NCBI GenBank assembly: GCA_006226685.1
Contig: SBGG01000060.1
Location: forward strand, 54,824-118,823
DNA length: 64,000 bases
Source of the DNA: Sphingomonadales bacterium
GTDB lineage: Bacteria; Pseudomonadota; Alphaproteobacteria; Sphingomonadales; Sphingomonadaceae
Reading direction: 5' to 3'
A model generated the notes under the pieces. The model was given only the letters and a program-made list of their open reading frames with translations. It had not been told where the DNA came from and made no database searches. Positions 52,227-60,664 of the stretch are shown piece by piece (the first letter of the stretch is position 1; each line of letters opens with the position of its first letter). The position numbers were made by a program, and so were the translations under genes.

Positions 52227-52696
52227 GGCTGCACCTTGAGAAAGGTCAGGACGGCTGGCGACGATCCGGCGCGGCCGCTCTCCACGCTGATATCGACGCG
52301 CACGACATCTTCTTCGCCGGTCTTCGCAACCTTCTGCCGCCAATGCCATGCCCGACCGCCATTTTCGACCGTGCCGTCCTTGTCGCCCGTGGCGAGATTA
52401 TCCGGGGACGTCTGAAGATCGACCATCAGGTTGCGCGCAACGATCCGCGCCATCTGGCGATCATCAAGATCGGCGGCGGTACGGACCGTCACCGCCTGAA
52501 GCCGGATCAGCGCCAGCGCGGCCAGGCTGAACACCGCCAGAGCAACCAGCATTTCGAGCAACGTGAAGCCCTGTTGGGCGGAACGTGTCGGAGGACTGAA
52601 GCCCTGTTGGGCGGAACGCGTCGGAGGGCTGAAGCCCTGTTGGGCGGAACGCGTCGAGGGACTGAAGCCCTGTCGGGTGGAACATACCGAAGACAT
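52223..52696 (-). CDS. gspI: Minor pseudopilin GspI with repeat-expanded leader
   Basis: A pseudopilin whose mature part begins after QQG, at FTLLEMLVALAVFSLAALAL, and continues with NLMVDLQTSPDNLATGDKDG. The leader is odd: instead of about 7 residues it has some 43, built from an 11-residue repeat (SAQQGFSPPTR) that copies the cleavage-site context. ATG 52696 is taken as start; an in-frame GTG at 52771 (overlapping the gspH end) or ATG 52795 would lengthen it further. The DNA repeat is listed separately. Whether the leader works normally is open. Confidence 0.85.
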   Translation of the reverse strand: MSSVCSTRQGFSPSTRSAQQGFSPPTRSAQQGFSPPTRSAQQGFTLLEMLVALAVFSLAALALIRLQAVTVRTAADLDDRQMARIVARNLMVDLQTSPDNLATGDKDGTVENGGRAWHWRQKVAKTGEEDVVRVDISVESGRAGSSPAVLTFLKVQP

Positions 52697-52728
52697 GAAG
52701 CCGCGTCGGGCGACACGCCGCGACAACG
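52564..52728 (-). repeat. 33-bp tandem repeat array in gspI leader
   Basis: Five units of 33 bases: 52564-52596, 52597-52629, 52630-52662, 52663-52695 and 52696-52728. The first three differ at only a few bases; the fourth and fifth are degenerate. Being a multiple of three, the array keeps frame, encoding repeated TRSAQQGFSPP units in the gspI leader. The copy next to the mature protein is the real prepilin site (QQGFTLLE). Confidence 0.9.
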
Positions 52729-52763
52729 GTGCATCCCCTCTCGAACAGACAGGAAAGCGCCGA

Positions 52764-53264
52764 TCACTCACCGACACGCACCCTGCCCGCGCCATCCAGC
52801 ACGATCATGACCTGCTCGCCCTCACGCTCCAGCACCACGCGCGCCGCCTCGCTCGGTAGCCCCGTACTGTCGAAACGCAGCACCAGCCGACCGCTTCCCT
52901 GCTCCCCGCCATCGCCCGCATCAACAGACGAGCCGGCGGTTCCGCCGACAACGGCACGCGTACCGCCACTCCAGCCAGTCGTGATGAACGGCTTTTCATC
53001 GCCTTCCTGCCATTGTCCGTCGACATATTGTTCGAACCCATAGGCCGTGGGCGAAACCCAGACGGCAACCGGCCGGGCCTCGATTACCGCATTGTCGCGA
53101 ACCGCCGCCATACGGGCGGCAAAGCGATCGGCATCATCCATCAACCGCCCGCGCGGATCGGGAATGGACAGGACCACGGCGGCCGAAGCAAAACCGATAA
53201 TCGCGATCACGACCATCAGTTCGACCAGCGTAAAACCGGCATCGTTCCGCTTTTCGCGTCCCAT
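52764..53264 (-). CDS. gspH: Minor pseudopilin GspH
   Basis: A 166-residue pseudopilin. The leader MGREKRNDAG precedes FTLVELMVVIAIIGFASAAV; Glu5 is present. The globular part includes DADRFAARMAAVRDNAVIEA and PVAVWVSPTAYGFEQYVDGQ, matching the GspH/FimT pattern. ATG 53264 is chosen because upstream in-frame codons run into the gspG tail without pilin features. It lies 55 bases downstream of gspG. Confidence 0.93.
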   Translation of the reverse strand: MGREKRNDAGFTLVELMVVIAIIGFASAAVVLSIPDPRGRLMDDADRFAARMAAVRDNAVIEARPVAVWVSPTAYGFEQYVDGQWQEGDEKPFITTGWSGGTRAVVGGTAGSSVDAGDGGEQGSGRLVLRFDSTGLPSEAARVVLEREGEQVMIVLDGAGRVRVGE

Positions 53265-53319
53265 GACAGGGAAACCACGCAACAAAGACGGAATGGGCGC
53301 TTTCCAGCCTCTCGCGGAT

Positions 53320-53799
53320 CTAAATTTCGCTGGAATGAATATCCGCATTATCCTCGGTTCCGCCCGGCTGGCCATCTGCCCCCAGCGAATAGATGTCGAA
53401 CGCGCCCTTCGGTCCCGGCACCTTATACAGATAGGCGCGGCCCCACGGATCTTCAGGCAGCTTCTTGATATAACCGGCACGCCGGTACCGTTCCGGCTGG
53501 GCCAGTCCGGCCGGCGCCGTCAGCAATGCCTGAAGCCCCTGATTCTGGTCCGGATAGGTGAAATTATCGAGGCGATATTGCTCCAGAGCCTGCTCGATCA
53601 CCGAAATATCGGCCTTCGCCTTTTCCACCCGCGCCTTGTCCGTTGCCGGAATCACGTTGATCGCAACGATGGTCGCCAGCAGGCCGATGATGACGATCAC
53701 GACCATCAGTTCGACGAGCGTGAAGCCATGCTCTGCGGCGCGACGCGCATGGACGCCCCCCTCTTCGATCATCGGTCGTTCAATATTCGGACGTTCCAA
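53320..53799 (-). CDS. gspG: Major pseudopilin GspG
   Basis: A pseudopilin of about 159 residues, the main subunit of the T2SS piston. The cleavage site is AAEHG before FTLVELMVVIVIIGLLATIV. The GspG-specific C-terminal calcium-binding loop is seen as PDQNQGLQALLTAP, YIKKLPEDPWGRAYLYKVPG and DIYSLGADGQPGG. TTG 53799 is chosen as start because AGGAG, overlapping the gspF stop, lies 7 bases upstream; ATG 53772 has no ribosome site but would give a more normal leader. Confidence 0.93.
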   Translation of the reverse strand: MERPNIERPMIEEGGVHARRAAEHGFTLVELMVVIVIIGLLATIVAINVIPATDKARVEKAKADISVIEQALEQYRLDNFTYPDQNQGLQALLTAPAGLAQPERYRRAGYIKKLPEDPWGRAYLYKVPGPKGAFDIYSLGADGQPGGTEDNADIHSSEI

Positions 53800-53810
53800 C
53801 TTTCTTCTCC

Positions 53811-55046
53811 TCAAAGCCCCGTCAGGCTCTGCAATTGCAATATGGGCAGCAGGATCGACAGGATGATGACAGCGACGATCGCCCCCATCGCGATAATGAT
53901 GAGCGGTTCCAGCAGCGCCAGCGCCGCAGAGGTAAAGGTATCGAATTCCTGCTCCAGATAATCGGCCGCGCGCTCCAGCATCTCGTCAAGCCTGCCCGCA
54001 CTCTCTCCGCTCGCGGTCAGATAGACGAGCAGCGGCGGAAACACCTCGGCACGGCGCAGCGCGGCGGACAAGCTGCCACCACCCCGGATCGCCTCGACAA
54101 TATCCTCGGTCGCCTTGCGCAGCACCCGGTTGTTCACGGTCTGCGCGGTAAGCGCCAGGCCGTCCATCAGCGGCAGGCGGCTCGCGACCATCGTCGCCAG
54201 CGTGCGCGCCATACGGGCGGCATGAAGATCACGGGTCAGGCGACCGATCACCGGCAGACGCAGCAACCAGCCGTCGAACCGCTTGCGCGGCCCCTCCTGC
54301 CGCAGCAATTGCCAGCCGCCCAGCAACGCCAGCGCGATGACAAGGGCAATCAGCCACCACCAATGGGCCAGCAGGTTGGAAATCGCGATCACGATGCGCG
54401 TGAGCAGGGGCAGCTTCTGCCCCAGAGTATCGAACTGCTCGACCACCTTAGGCACGACCAGCACCATCAGCGCGATGACGACACATACAGCAAAGGCCGC
54501 CAGCACCGCCGGATAGGCGATCGCAGTGATGACTTTCGACCGGATCGCCGCCTGCCGTTCAAGCAGGCGCGAAAGCCGGTCCATGATGATCGGCAGGCTG
54601 CCCGAATTTTCACCGGCCGCGACCATCGCGCGATAAAGCGGCGGAAAGCTGCGCGGCTCTGCCCCCATCGCCTCGGCGAGGCGGCGGCCCTCCATCACGC
54701 CGCCATGGGCGCTGGTGATGATCGCACGGACCCGGTCGGTTTCGCTCTGGCGCGATATGGTACGCAACGCCTCTTCCAGCGGGCTGACCTGCGCCAGCGT
54801 CGAAAGCTGGCGGGTGAAGAGGGTCAGTTCCTTGTGCGTCAACCGGGGACGGCGCGAGAACAGCGCCGCATCCTTCCGGTCGGCCGACCCCTTGCCTTTC
54901 GCCCGTCCCTGCCCCTGTTCGATGCGAACGACGAACAGGCCCTTGGCATCCAGCCGGTTGCGCACCTGATCGCTGGTATCGGCGCGCAACCGGCCGGATT
55001 TCTCCCGCCCCTGCCCGTCAATCACCAGATACTCATAATCAGGCAT
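53811..55046 (-). CDS. gspF: Type II secretion inner-membrane platform protein GspF
   Basis: A 411-residue polytopic inner-membrane protein. It starts PDYEYLVIDGQGREKSGRLR, has two repeated cytosolic helical domains (TLFTRQLSTLAQVSPLEEAL and ARMARTLATMVASRLPLMDG) and three membrane helices near 175, 225 and 380. FPPLYRAMVAAGENSGSLP and FPPLLVYLTASGESAGRLDE are the duplicated signature. ATG 55046 overlaps the gspE stop by eight bases. It couples GspE motion to the pseudopilus. Confidence 0.95.
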   Translation of the reverse strand: MPDYEYLVIDGQGREKSGRLRADTSDQVRNRLDAKGLFVVRIEQGQGRAKGKGSADRKDAALFSRRPRLTHKELTLFTRQLSTLAQVSPLEEALRTISRQSETDRVRAIITSAHGGVMEGRRLAEAMGAEPRSFPPLYRAMVAAGENSGSLPIIMDRLSRLLERQAAIRSKVITAIAYPAVLAAFAVCVVIALMVLVVPKVVEQFDTLGQKLPLLTRIVIAISNLLAHWWWLIALVIALALLGGWQLLRQEGPRKRFDGWLLRLPVIGRLTRDLHAARMARTLATMVASRLPLMDGLALTAQTVNNRVLRKATEDIVEAIRGGGSLSAALRRAEVFPPLLVYLTASGESAGRLDEMLERAADYLEQEFDTFTSAALALLEPLIIIAMGAIVAVIILSILLPILQLQSLTGL

Positions 55047-56640
55047 CGATATCCTCGCGCCGCGATATGCGGATCGCTTCCTCGGCAGAGGTTTCCCCTC
55101 CACGCACCAGCGCCCGCGCCGCGGACCCCAGATTGGGCGCATTGAGGAACGCCTGACGCGCGATCAGCACCTCATCGCAGCCATCATTGATGAGGCGGCG
55201 AATCGTGTCGTCGATGCGGATGCATTCGAACACGCCGATCCGGCCCTTATACCCCGTATGGCTGCATTCGGAACAGCCAACGGCATGATAGATGACCGTA
55301 CCGAGATCCAGCCCCAACAATGCGCAGGCGGATTTGTCCGCCTGTATCGGTTCGCGGCAATGCGGACAGAGCCGCCGCACCAGCCGCTGGGCGATCACCG
55401 CGCGCAGGGTGGAAGCGAGCAGAAACGGCTCGACCTTCATGTCCCGCAGGCGGGTAATCGCGCCGACCGCATCATTGGTGTGAACGGTGGAGAGCACGAG
55501 GTGACCGGTGAGAGAGGCCTGCACGGCGATGTCCGCCGTCTCGCGATCGCGAATTTCGCCGACCATCACCACATCCGGGTCCTGACGCAGGATCGCGCGC
55601 AGACCGGCGGCAAAGGTCAGTCCGACCTTCGCATTCACCTGGGTCTGGCCGACTCCTTCCATCGCATATTCGACCGGGTCCTCGACGGTCAGGATATTGC
55701 GGCTGCCGTCGTTCAGTTCGCGCAGTCCCGCATAAAGCGTCGTCGTTTTGCCCGACCCGGTAGGCCCGGTGACGAGGATGATGCCATTGGGTTCATGCAG
55801 AGCCTCGCGGAAGAGGCGATCGGCCTCCCCGCTCATCCCCAGCACATCGAGCGAGAAACCGGCATTTTCCTTGTCGAGGATACGCAGCACCACCCGCTCG
55901 CCTGCGCGGCTGGGCAAGGTGGAAACGCGCACGTCGAGCAGCTTGCCGCCAAGGGTAAGGCCGATGCGTCCGTCCTGCGGCACACGCCGTTCGGCAATGT
56001 CCAGCCGCGCCATCACCTTGATGCGGCTCACCAGCACCGGCGCAACATGGGGCGGCATACGCAGGGTTTCGCGCAATACGCCGTCGATGCGCATACGCAC
56101 GACAAGCCCAGTCTCATAAGGTTCGACATGGATGTCGGACACGCCCTGCCGCGCGGCCTCCGCAATGATACCGTTGATAAGGCGGATTGCGGGCGCATCG
56201 TCCGCACTGTCGAGAAGGTCCTCGGCCGTCGGAATATCCCCGGCGATCAGGTCCAGCTCATCCTCGCCCACCTGCATCGATCCGGCCATGGCGGCGGCGC
56301 TGCCATCCATCGCATAATGGTTCGACAAATGCCGGTCAAAAGTCGCCGCATCGACGAAATCCACCTCGAAGCTATCGGCAAGATGGCGCCTCACCTCCAG
56401 CAGAGTCGCAATGTCGCCCTCCTGTCGAAAGGCGACACGGGCACGACCATTTTCCCCGGCACCGATCAGTACGACGCCATGCGCGCGCGCATAGGCATAG
56501 GGGATATCGACTGCACGTGGCGGCGGCAGAGGCTGCATCGGCGGCAGGCCATCCTTTCCGTCATCCGGTCCCGGCGTCCCATTGGGCGAACCGAGCGGGA
56601 TCGCATGCTCTTCCGGGCCGCTGTCGCTCTTGCCAGTCAT
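55039..56640 (-). CDS. gspE: Type II secretion ATPase GspE
   Basis: A 533-residue hexameric ATPase that powers pseudopilus assembly. Walker A is VTGPTGSGKTTTLYAGLREL, the Asp box is ILTVEDPVEYAMEGVGQTQV, Walker B is DPDVVMVGEIRDRETADIAV and the His box is LVLSTVHTNDAVGAITRL. The zinc site uses CPHC and CSEC. The N-terminal ~60 residues are Pro/Gly-rich and less conserved. It overlaps gspD by four bases and gspF by eight. Confidence 0.96.
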   Translation of the reverse strand: MTGKSDSGPEEHAIPLGSPNGTPGPDDGKDGLPPMQPLPPPRAVDIPYAYARAHGVVLIGAGENGRARVAFRQEGDIATLLEVRRHLADSFEVDFVDAATFDRHLSNHYAMDGSAAAMAGSMQVGEDELDLIAGDIPTAEDLLDSADDAPAIRLINGIIAEAARQGVSDIHVEPYETGLVVRMRIDGVLRETLRMPPHVAPVLVSRIKVMARLDIAERRVPQDGRIGLTLGGKLLDVRVSTLPSRAGERVVLRILDKENAGFSLDVLGMSGEADRLFREALHEPNGIILVTGPTGSGKTTTLYAGLRELNDGSRNILTVEDPVEYAMEGVGQTQVNAKVGLTFAAGLRAILRQDPDVVMVGEIRDRETADIAVQASLTGHLVLSTVHTNDAVGAITRLRDMKVEPFLLASTLRAVIAQRLVRRLCPHCREPIQADKSACALLGLDLGTVIYHAVGCSECSHTGYKGRIGVFECIRIDDTIRRLINDGCDEVLIARQAFLNAPNLGSAARALVRGGETSAEEAIRISRREDIDA

Positions 56641-58844
56641 TGTTCCCGCACCTCGCTCGGCGGCAGCTCGACCGGCCGCACCACGGTGGAGGAATGCTTC
56701 ACCTCCGGCGTTTCTACCGCGCCCCGGACCACCTCATCCCCCTGCTGCATCGGGGCAACGGCACCGGGAGGAGTGGTGCCCATATAATCACGCACCAGCT
56801 CATCAATGCTCGGCTCCGCATCGGGATTGCGGGCAAGCTGACGCCCGCGAATATAGCCGTAGCGCTGCGCGGTGAGGTTCGCCGCTTCTTCCTTGCTGCG
56901 CAGGATGGTCGGGCGGATGAACACCATCAAATTGGTCTTGGTACGGCTCTTGCTGCGCGATTTGAACAGTTCGCCAATGCCGGGAATGTCGGAAAGCAAC
57001 GGGATGCGCTCGATCGTCTTGCGCTCATTATCGTCGAGCAGACCGCCCAGCACCAATATGTCGCGATCGTCGACCGTCACCGTCGTTTCGATCTCGCGCT
57101 TGTTGATGATGAGGTCGCTGCTGCTGGTCGAAACCGGCCCGGCGATGCTCGACACTTCCTGCCGCAGGAACAGCTTGATCGTGCCGCCCGAATTGATCTG
57201 CGGCCGCACCTCCAGTTGCACACCGACATTCTCGCGCTGCACGGTGCGGAACTGATTATCGAAATTCTGGCTCAGCGCCTCGCCGGTGGTGATCGGCACT
57301 TCCTGGCCGACGAGGATCGACGCCTTCTGATTGTCGAGCGTCATCACCGAGGGAGTGGAAAGGATATTACTGTCGGTATCGGATTTGACCGCATTCAGGA
57401 TCGCGCCCAGAAAACCATTCTTGCCCAGTTCGGTCGCAATGCCGCCAAAACCGCCGGTTGCACTGGACAGCGATTCGACCGCAGCCTGCTGCAGCGTGTT
57501 GGCAAGGCTGCTGTTTTCGGTCACCTCGGTCGTCGTCTTGGTCCCGTCCGGCGCGACGACGGTGGTCTTGGTCGTCCCCAGCTGGGTCGCGCCATAGGCG
57601 CCGCCCAGCGTCAATATATTGGGGGTCGCGTTGCTGTAATTGGTGACCGCAAAGCCGGTCTTGGTGCTGCCGATCAGGAATTGCGCACCCAGTTTTTTCG
57701 CTGCGGCATCGCTGATCTCGACGATGATCGCCTCGACCAGCACCTGTTCACGCCGCGTATCGATCTGGCGGATGGTTTCGCCGATCATCCGCTGCACATC
57801 ACTGTTCGCTGCGACGATGATCGCATTCGCCCCCTCATAGCGAGTAACGACAGCGGGGCCGCGCGTGGCGATGCCCGTACCGGATGACGACGACGTCAAG
57901 ACGGCGGGCGTTGGAGTGGGTGCCTGTGCCGAGCCAGCCGAGCCCCCCGAACCGCTGCCTCCGGTCGATGAGGCGACAGCACCGCCGCCCTGCCCCAGCA
58001 ATTGCTGCAAGACCGGCATCAGCTTTTCGGCGTCGGCATGTTCCAGCCAGTAAACGCGGATTTCCGTGCCGCTTGCCGCCTGACGATCAAGATCGCGCGC
58101 CATCGCCGCCAGCCGCGCCACCGCGCCGGGCTGACCACGCAGGGCAATGCTGTTATTGGCATCTATCGCAACCACCGTGGCCGAAGCGGCCGCGCCTTCG
58201 CCGCCGCTGCCCGCCATCAGCGCCTGAAGCGAGGTTGCCACCTCCCGCGCACCCGCATTTTTGAGCACGATCATCTCGGTCGCGGCACTGTCCTGATCGA
58301 TCCGCTTCAACACCTCGCGAATGCGCGCGATATTATCGGCATAATCGGCAACGACGATACTGTTGCCGGATTTGTTCGCCGTCACCGTGCCGTCCTTGCT
58401 CACCAGCGGGCGCAGGGTTTCCAGCGCCGATTGCGCATCGGTCGAACGCAGGCGGAAAATTTCGGTCACGAACTGATTGCGATTGGTGGCGCGACCGACC
58501 GCACTGGGTTGCCCCGCGGCGCCATCGGCCGGTTGAATGCGATAGGCACCGCCCGGCGCAGGCACAGCGATCAGGCCGTTGGCGCGCAGAGTCGACAGGA
58601 AAATCTCGAAATATTCCGAGCGCGACAAGGGCCGGTCGGTCACCACCGACACCTTCCCCTGCACGCGATTGTCGATGATGAAGGTACGCCCCGTCACCCG
58701 CGCCGCATCCTGAATGAAGGCACGAATATCGGCATCGCGCACATTAAGCGTCTGCTGCGCCTGAAGCGGCGCCATCATTCCGGTTATCGGCGCACCGCAA
58801 CACAAGGCCAGTGCGGTCGTAAGCCTGAGCAGCTTCTTCTTCAT
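56637..58844 (-). CDS. gspD: Type II secretion outer-membrane secretin GspD
   Basis: A 735-residue secretin forming the outer-membrane channel. After a signal peptide (to about residue 30, ending PLQAQ) come N0 (LNVRDADIRAFIQDAARVTG), then N1-N3 repeats (TEMIVLKNAGAREVATSLQA, IRVYWLEHADAEKLMPVLQQ), a Gly/Ser-rich low-complexity stretch within N3 (SSTGGSGSGGSAGSAQ), and the secretin domain with VGQEVPITTGE and EVRPQINSGGTIKLFLRQEV. No pilotin GspS is seen nearby. It overlaps gspC by one base. Confidence 0.96.
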   Translation of the reverse strand: MKKKLLRLTTALALCCGAPITGMMAPLQAQQTLNVRDADIRAFIQDAARVTGRTFIIDNRVQGKVSVVTDRPLSRSEYFEIFLSTLRANGLIAVPAPGGAYRIQPADGAAGQPSAVGRATNRNQFVTEIFRLRSTDAQSALETLRPLVSKDGTVTANKSGNSIVVADYADNIARIREVLKRIDQDSAATEMIVLKNAGAREVATSLQALMAGSGGEGAAASATVVAIDANNSIALRGQPGAVARLAAMARDLDRQAASGTEIRVYWLEHADAEKLMPVLQQLLGQGGGAVASSTGGSGSGGSAGSAQAPTPTPAVLTSSSSGTGIATRGPAVVTRYEGANAIIVAANSDVQRMIGETIRQIDTRREQVLVEAIIVEISDAAAKKLGAQFLIGSTKTGFAVTNYSNATPNILTLGGAYGATQLGTTKTTVVAPDGTKTTTEVTENSSLANTLQQAAVESLSSATGGFGGIATELGKNGFLGAILNAVKSDTDSNILSTPSVMTLDNQKASILVGQEVPITTGEALSQNFDNQFRTVQRENVGVQLEVRPQINSGGTIKLFLRQEVSSIAGPVSTSSSDLIINKREIETTVTVDDRDILVLGGLLDDNERKTIERIPLLSDIPGIGELFKSRSKSRTKTNLMVFIRPTILRSKEEAANLTAQRYGYIRGRQLARNPDAEPSIDELVRDYMGTTPPGAVAPMQQGDEVVRGAVETPEVKHSSTVVRPVELPPSEVREQ

Positions 58845-59683
58845 TATCCCTGAACCAGTAAAGCTAGGGGCACGACATCGGCCCCGCGTTCAACCATCAC
58901 GCTGATCCGGGCGCCGGGTACCAGCGCCTGTTGCAGCACGGAAAGATCATCGGCGGACCCGATCGGCCTGCCGTTAACCTGTGTTATTACATCGCCCGGG
59001 CGGAAACCGGCGGCCTGAAACCCCGGCCCCTTTTGCGAAACGACAATACCGGTAATGCGTCCGTCGCTCATGCGCGGACCAAAGCCGACCCCCGCCCGGA
59101 TGGCATCGACAGTCAACATTCCCGCCACGGGCCGGGCCGGGCCGGATCCATCCGCCGCGCGAAACGCCCCGGAATGATCTCCTCCGCTGTCACCCGACGG
59201 CTCCGCCGGGGCCACCGGAGTGGACTGATCGAGAAAGATCGTCTCCTCCGCCCCGCCGCGATCGATCACCACATGGTCGAACAGCACAGCTTTCAGTACC
59301 ACGCCGGGCATGACCTCATCCCCGATCGCATAGCTGTTCTGCACACCGTCGCTCCCCGCGATAATCGCCGACCCGAGGCCAGACCCTTCGTTGACGCGCA
59401 CGCCGAACAGGGTCAGCGCCAGCGAGGTAATATTTTGCGTTCCCCCGGCGGCCATTCGCTGAGCCGGATTGAAGGGATCGAACGCTGCGAACAGGCGCGC
59501 GCGCGCATCTGCGGACTGAATCGTCGCATGACGCCCCCGCCACTCCCCCATCGGACCGACAGGAGTCAGAACCGCCCAGACCAGCCGGACAAGCTGCACG
59601 ATCAGCAACGCGGCCACCGCCAGTTGCAGCAACCGCGGCCAGCCCCGCCGGACGCCGTCAGCCCCCATCCGCATCATTGCCAT
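58844..59683 (-). CDS. gspC: Type II secretion inner-membrane protein GspC
   Basis: A 279-residue bitopic protein linking the secretin to the platform. The membrane helix is LLQLAVAALLIVQLVRLVWA; the HR domain carries ITSLALTLFGVRVNEGSGLG and SYAIGDEVMPGVVLKAVLFD; the C-terminal PDZ domain shows GPGFQAAGFRPGDVITQVNG. ATG 59683 is the likely start, although its ribosome site is weak. It is the first gene of the gsp operon; the 274-base gap upstream (59684-59957) shows no recognisable motif. Confidence 0.92.
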   Translation of the reverse strand: MAMMRMGADGVRRGWPRLLQLAVAALLIVQLVRLVWAVLTPVGPMGEWRGRHATIQSADARARLFAAFDPFNPAQRMAAGGTQNITSLALTLFGVRVNEGSGLGSAIIAGSDGVQNSYAIGDEVMPGVVLKAVLFDHVVIDRGGAEETIFLDQSTPVAPAEPSGDSGGDHSGAFRAADGSGPARPVAGMLTVDAIRAGVGFGPRMSDGRITGIVVSQKGPGFQAAGFRPGDVITQVNGRPIGSADDLSVLQQALVPGARISVMVERGADVVPLALLVQG

Positions 59684-59957
59684 TGGCCGGGCCGTTCTCA
59701 ACGTCCAGTTCCCCCCTCGGCCCTTCCGGCACAAGCCCCGTAACTCATCGCTCTACCATGCCGCCAGATTCCGATTGACCGGACACTCCCGAACAGGAAA
59801 GCCCACTCCGGTTCCCTGTTCGAAAACATCCCTGATGTCGGCAGGCGCTAAGACCCGATCATTACGACCAGATGACAGGTTTGTGACGTAAATATTTCAC
59901 TTTGCCAACGGAACATCGATAGCTGTATCCCCCATTCAAATCACGGAGGTAAACGGC

Positions 59958-60608
59958 ATGGAACACTGGCAGATCACGCCCTTTTCGCCGGATGCGGATC
60001 CAGCCCTGATCGCCGGTCATCAGGGGGTTCAACGTTTCCCTCATCCATCCCTGACGCTATTTCAGCAAAAGGCTTTTCTCGACGCCAGGGATTGCGCCCG
60101 GCTGATCATGCTGATCGATGCAGAGCGGCGCCCCTCGACCATAGCCGACGCCAATGGCGACTATGCGTTCCGGACCAGCGAAACATGCGACCTCGACAGC
60201 GCCGACCCGTTTGTCGCTCAGATCGATTCACATATTGCCGCCTATCTCGGCATCGCTCCCATTTTCGGTGAGCCAATACAGGGACAGCGCTACGCCGTCG
60301 GCCAGGAGTTCAAGGCCCATACCGATTATTTCGAACCCAATGGCCCGGATTTTCAGAAATTCTGCGGCATTGCCGGCAATCGCACCTGGACGGCGATGAT
60401 TTACCTTAACGAACCGGAGGCCGGCGGCGCCACCCGTTTCACCAAAGTTGGCAAGACAATCCAGCCGCAAACCGGCAAAATGCTACTGTGGAATAATCGT
60501 AATGCGGATGGGACGCTTAACCCGTCCACCATCCACCACGGCATGAAAGTCCGGAATGGCACCAAATATGTCATCACAAAATGGTTTCGCGAACGTCCCT
60601 GGTCCTGA
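59958..60608 (+). CDS. Prolyl-4-hydroxylase-like Fe(II)/2-oxoglutarate dioxygenase
   Basis: A 216-residue protein with the P4Hc double-stranded beta helix. Iron ligands are His121 and Asp123 (KAHTDYFEPN) and His193 (STIHHGMKV), and Lys203 (GTKYVITKWF) is positioned to bind 2-oxoglutarate. NRTWTAMIYLNEPEAGGATR is the typical core strand pair. Such enzymes hydroxylate proline in proteins or free L-proline, but other substrates are known. No signal peptide, so cytosolic. It is divergent from gspC. Its link to the hydroxyproline island is only thematic. Confidence 0.88.
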   Translation: MEHWQITPFSPDADPALIAGHQGVQRFPHPSLTLFQQKAFLDARDCARLIMLIDAERRPSTIADANGDYAFRTSETCDLDSADPFVAQIDSHIAAYLGIAPIFGEPIQGQRYAVGQEFKAHTDYFEPNGPDFQKFCGIAGNRTWTAMIYLNEPEAGGATRFTKVGKTIQPQTGKMLLWNNRNADGTLNPSTIHHGMKVRNGTKYVITKWFRERPWS

Positions 60609-60664
60609 ACAGCCCCCCTTTTTTCCAGCCATGGCCGTGAAGCACCGGAGGGAGGGGACCATCA

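Noticed and set aside
52564..52728. Possible CRISPR-like array
   Set aside because: The units are directly adjacent with no spacers and keep the gspI reading frame; this is a coding tandem repeat, and no cas genes are near.
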